Assembly: GCF_003672135.1 (NCBI RefSeq)
Contig: NC_039516.1
Coordinates: 10,213,838-10,277,837 of the forward strand
From: Ooceraea biroi
Taxonomy: Eukaryota > Arthropoda > Insecta > Hymenoptera > Formicidae
Direction of reading: 5' to 3'
DNA: 64,000 nucleotides
Within the stretch, counting starts at the first letter, position 1. Each line of letters opens with the position of its first letter. The notes beneath the pieces are model-generated. The model saw only the letters and a program-made list of their open reading frames with translations. It had not been told where the DNA came from and ran no database searches. Below, piece by piece: positions 60,464-64,000 of the stretch. A program made the position numbers and the translations under genes.

Positions 60464-61170
60464 TTTGCACCTGCAATTAAAATTTCGAAGGGATTAAATT
60501 TCGCTCAGCACTCGCCGTTAATTGTTCACTGCGGGCGACAAAAACAAAGCTCACTGAGGCGATACGTTCTCCTTGTTGTTGGGAATTTATTGTTGCCAAA
60601 CTCACTGTCGTGAGGTATCGGAAGTGGATTATGCTAATCGCGCGTCAAAGAGTGTTCAGTATTCTTTGTTTCATTCTTGACACGAGATAACAGGTACATG
60701 ACTCACAAGTGCGTATACTATAGCACAGGTGAGAATCTCTTAAGCAATTGATTTGTTGTTGTCACTATTTGTTATCAAAACTAATTAAAAGAACTTTAAA
60801 TAGCGACATTAATAAGACGTACATTAAATAATCTTAAGATAAAGAGTTAGAGCATCACTTCCTTGTTCTTTTAAACAGATTGTACAAATATACATAATTA
60901 GACATAACTCGCATTGTTGATAATCGTGATCGATGAGATAAATTTACAATCGATCAACAAAAGATCTCGTATCGTCTTTCCAGTTTTCAAGGAAAGAAGC
61001 TATCCACATCACACAAGAACGGCGTATCTGTCAAGTGACATTTAAATATCACGCGAGTGAATGACAAGAGCTCTTCAAGTTTCAGCAGATTTGAGGAAAA
61101 TATCTATCAATCGACAGAGGAAGTCCTCATAGTTTTTAGACGATTCCGAGCATGGGGAAAAAATCCCGTA
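60464..61170. other. Presumed 5' UTR intron of Rab14
   Basis: AT-rich sequence between the first coding exon (acceptor at 60471-60472) and the GC-rich block upstream. No other feature was seen. Confidence 0.4.
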
Positions 61171-61179
61171 ATTAGCAGG

Positions 61180-62340
61180 AAATCCTCGTAGCGCGGGAAC
61201 GGCGCGAGTCTTCGCGATTCATGAATAATTCATGAGCAGCCTCGGGCGGATTACCGTGCCCGACACAAGCGTGCCTCGCGCGACTCGATACCGAAAGAGC
61301 GGAGACGGATTGCGCTATCGCCGACACTCGGCGGGGGGACGGGAGGCACGCGTGTCGCGATACGCGGTGGCCTTTTTCTCTCTCCTTCGCTTTCGGCTCC
61401 GGTAGGGCCGAGATTCTCCCGGGTACGGGCATCGCAACTACGCCCGCACTCTGGCCCACTCCCATTATAATTACGTTACGTCCGATCGGCGCAGGCGGGC
61501 AGGTTCCGCGAACTCGATGACGGGCAGCGGCCGCAGCGGAGCCTCGGAGGAACGCGACGCACGGCCGAGGGAAGGATGTCCCGCGACGGGAGAAAGCGGG
61601 ACGTGTCACCGCCGCGCTGTCGGGTCTATCGCCGTCGCTGGCGATAACGCGCACCGCCCGCGACGATCGCGGAGGGGGGGGGGGGGCGTCGGTCGTTGTC
61701 AACAATGCGGAGGCTCGTGTACTCACGCGTGCTCGTGGGTCGGCGACGCGGGGAGAACGGAACTGCTGCTGCTGCTGGATCACCGAGAGCGACCTGGGGA
61801 CCGCTCGTCGATACGACGGTGGACTCGTTGCTCCCTCGGGCACCCGATTCACTCCGCCATCGAGTCGCGCGACAGCCTGGACGCGAGCAACGTCTGCACC
61901 GCCGATGTCACGCGCAATATGGCAGGCCGCGCCAACGACGATGGCGGCGGAGCAAACGTCGAACCACCTGTCACTCGCCAACGTCCGTCCGTCCGTCCGT
62001 CCGTCGGCGGGTCGGCTCGGTCGCGCGCCGCGCCACTACGCCCGGATCCTCGGGTGAACCTCGCGGGTCGCTCGATGGTCTCGTGGTCCCGAAACGCGAA
62101 TCGGATTCACCAGCCGAGGACCGACGAGGAGTGGCGGCGCGTAGCGTGCGCCTCTGGCGTACCTATGCATCGTGTTGTATGTACGTGCACGCATACGTCA
62201 AAGGAAGGATGGATGAATCATCCGTTCGCAACGCGAACGGCGTGGATGATTCCGTGCGCACGCCGCACACGGAGTCATTTGCGTCCAGTTCCGGTGGGCG
62301 TTGTTTCCTCTTTGGTTTTAAGATCGAAGACGCGTCGCGT
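61180..62340 (-). promoter_or_regulatory. GC/CpG-rich block, likely Rab14 promoter and first exon
   Basis: CG dinucleotides are very dense here compared with the AT-rich flanks. The block includes a run of ten or more G at about 61674-61686 and a (CGTC)n run near 61980-62005. Long open frames on both strands (61172-61981 minus, 61517-62623 plus) overlap each other, have no recognisable domains, and are best explained by the scarcity of AT-rich stop codons. It lies 0.7 kb upstream of the Rab14 coding start. Confidence 0.5.
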
Positions 62341-62670
62341 TAGATATCGGTTTGCTATACTTGTTTCGTGGTTAACGGACGCGAAATTATATTTTTGGAG
62401 ATCAATTCAACACGCCGCTGTTCATTTTTTATTCTTTTTTGTCGCATTCGCGCTTGCCGAGCGCTTGGAGGATGTCAAGCACGGGCACGGTATATACAGT
62501 AGCGCAACTCTCCCAATTTTCCGTGGCGAAAATGGAGTGCGCATGCGCGACCAAAGGAGATGTAGAGGAAAGAGGATAGTGATAGTACCTCTTTTTCTAA
62601 CAGAAGATGGGAGCCAATTTTAACGCAGTTTATACGTGTATGTGACGCGTTGTGTGATCAGCAGCATATA

Positions 62671-63451
62671 CAGGGTGTCCCGGGTTTTAACCGACAAACT
62701 GCGGGAGCATATTCTACTAGTGGAAATAAGAAAAAATTCTTATATCGAGTTTGCTTAGAAATGCTTTATTACAAAGTTATAAACCAATGTTGAAAAGAAA
62801 TATCAGATAAGTAACAACGGATTTTTTCACAAAAATAAAAATTATCTACGCAATGATTTAGTGACGCATTTCAAAATGTTGTCCTTGCACATCGATACAA
62901 GCTAGACATCGACGTAGTACAGAATTTGTTACGGTACGACATTCCTGAAAATTTTGTTGCATCTCAGTAACTGAATTAGTAATTCGTTGCTTTAAATCTT
63001 CAAGCGAGATTACTTCTGTACTGTAAACTTTATTTTTTAAAGTTCCCCATAAATAAAAATCAAGAGGCGTTAAATCGGGCGATCTTGGAGGCCAGAAAAC
63101 CGGTCCTCCTCGACCAATCCACCTATGAGCATAATGTTCATCTAACCAGTTTCTAACTTGTCTAGCATAGTGCGATGGACAACCGTCTAACTGTATCCAG
63201 CTGTTTTGGCGAAACTGCAGTGGCACATTTTCCATCAAAATTGGTACATGTGAATACACATAACATAAACATCTTCGACCTTCCAAATTCTATACTATGT
63301 TCCGTTGTTACTTATCTCATATTTCTTTTCAATATTGGTTTATAACTTTGTAATAAAGCATTTCTAAGCAAACTCGATATAAGAATTTTTTCTTATTTCC
63401 ACTAGTAGAATATGCTCCAGCAGTTTGTCGGTTAAAACCCGGGACACCCTG
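62671..63451 (-). mobile_element. Tc1/mariner-type element retaining the catalytic half, copy 3
   Basis: The 781-bp element has CAGGGTGTCCCGGGTTTTAA ends, ~140-base inverted repeats and TA at 62669-62670 and 63452-63453. The minus frame 62858-63286 encodes the C-terminal catalytic half: QLDGCPSHY and RSPDLTPLDFYLWG. I count 41 residues between the two Asp (LDG and LDF), the spacing reported for DD41D (rosa-type) elements. The N-terminal DNA-binding half is deleted, complementary to copies 1 and 2. Confidence 0.92.
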
Positions 63452-63750
63452 TATATTGCATACTATTATTAATAATAGTGCAGTGCAGTGTGTAGTGTGT
63501 GAAGTGAATGAATGATTTACAGCTGTGTTGTGCGCGAGAAGAAAAATATAAGTGGATTTTTAACCTATATTAATATTATATTACTATATTATTTTAATCA
63601 TAATTTAATGAAGTTTAACAACTTACAATTTCACTATAACAAATTCTGTTAACTTGCATAAATATTGGCTATAAAATTAAGCATACATAAAGTAGCAGTA
63701 AAGTAACAACATCGATTTCATTCACTGATTTGCATTAATTTATGATTCTA

Positions 63751-64000
63751 TTGGGTTGTTCGGAAAGTAATTTCGTTTTTCACAAAGAGATGTCGTTAGT
63801 CGCGTTCCTCGATACTTAACCTTACTCTAAGCGGCAAATTCGTTTTATATCTTGACAACTGACATTTCAGACGTCATTTAGTATCTTATTGTGTTGCGAT
63901 CTGTCAAGTAATTTTTGTTTGGCATCACATCAAACATGGAAAATCAAAGTGAGCATTTTCGTAATATTTTGCTTTTTTACTACCGAAAGGGTAAAAATTC
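63751..64000 (+). mobile_element. mariner element, 5' end only (runs off the window)
   Basis: The terminal repeat TTGGGTTGTTCGGAAAGTAA follows a TA at 63749-63750. The transposase begins at 63936 (MENQSEHFRNILLFYYRKGK) and is open to the window edge. It is related to, but distinct from, the 2442 and 16976 copies. Whether it is intact cannot be told. Confidence 0.9.

Noticed and set aside
61172..62623. Long overlapping open frames (269 codons minus, 368 and 215 codons plus)
   Set aside because: They overlap on both strands in a CG-dense block, have Arg/Gly/Pro-rich composition, no domain motifs and no splice support. Scarcity of AT-rich stop codons explains them.
1..64000. CRISPR arrays, rRNA or tRNA genes, bacterial operons
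   Set aside because: No regularly spaced short repeats with unique spacers and no recognisable rRNA or tRNA sequence; spliced insect genes throughout.

Overview
The window is eukaryotic nuclear DNA from an insect, most likely a hymenopteran and probably an ant. Genes have many exons with GT-AG introns. Intergenic DNA is AT-rich, gene starts sit in short GC/CpG-rich blocks, and Tc1/mariner elements are abundant. The PERIOD protein also keeps a vertebrate-like CRY-binding C-terminus that Drosophila lacks. No bacterial-type operon, CRISPR array, tRNA or rRNA gene was recognised.

Layout. (1) 1594-32840, minus strand: the circadian clock gene period (16 coding exons, 1073 codons). Its introns hold mariners, foldback elements, a hAT element, a 316-bp tandem repeat and a tandem E-box pair. 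(2) 33.1-33.3 kb: candidate per promoter with an E-box. (3) 33466-37055: a foldback element carrying two tandem head-to-tail mariners. (4) 40025-41935, minus: an RBM45-like protein with four RNA-recognition motifs. (5) 42.3-47.17 kb: a transposon-dense interval with a Tc1-like element with ~250-bp inverted repeats, a THAP-exon-bearing element inside a 44-bp direct repeat, and a 249-bp MITE split by three later insertions that can be resolved to the base. (6) 47434-53188, plus: an M16 zinc metalloprotease of the C05D11.1 type (14 exons, 1027 codons). (7) 54189-55402, minus: a CIA30-domain protein, with a decayed duplicate of its last exon just downstream and an inverted copy of that duplicate inside a metalloprotease intron. 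(8) 56403-57417: a lone mariner pseudogene. (9) 59108-60463, minus: Rab14 (6 coding exons, 218 codons), with a GC-rich block upstream. (10) 62671-63451 and from 63751: two more Tc1/mariner-type elements, the last cut by the window edge.

All exon structures were built by hand from splice signals. Each is supported by phase continuity: exon lengths sum to whole codon numbers ending in a stop for all five genes. The genes are unrelated housekeeping or clock loci and do not form a pathway cluster. What ties the window together is the transposon load. At least ten mariner/Tc1-type copies are visible, and the multi-copy families carry shared disabling lesions, so they probably spread using transposase supplied in trans.
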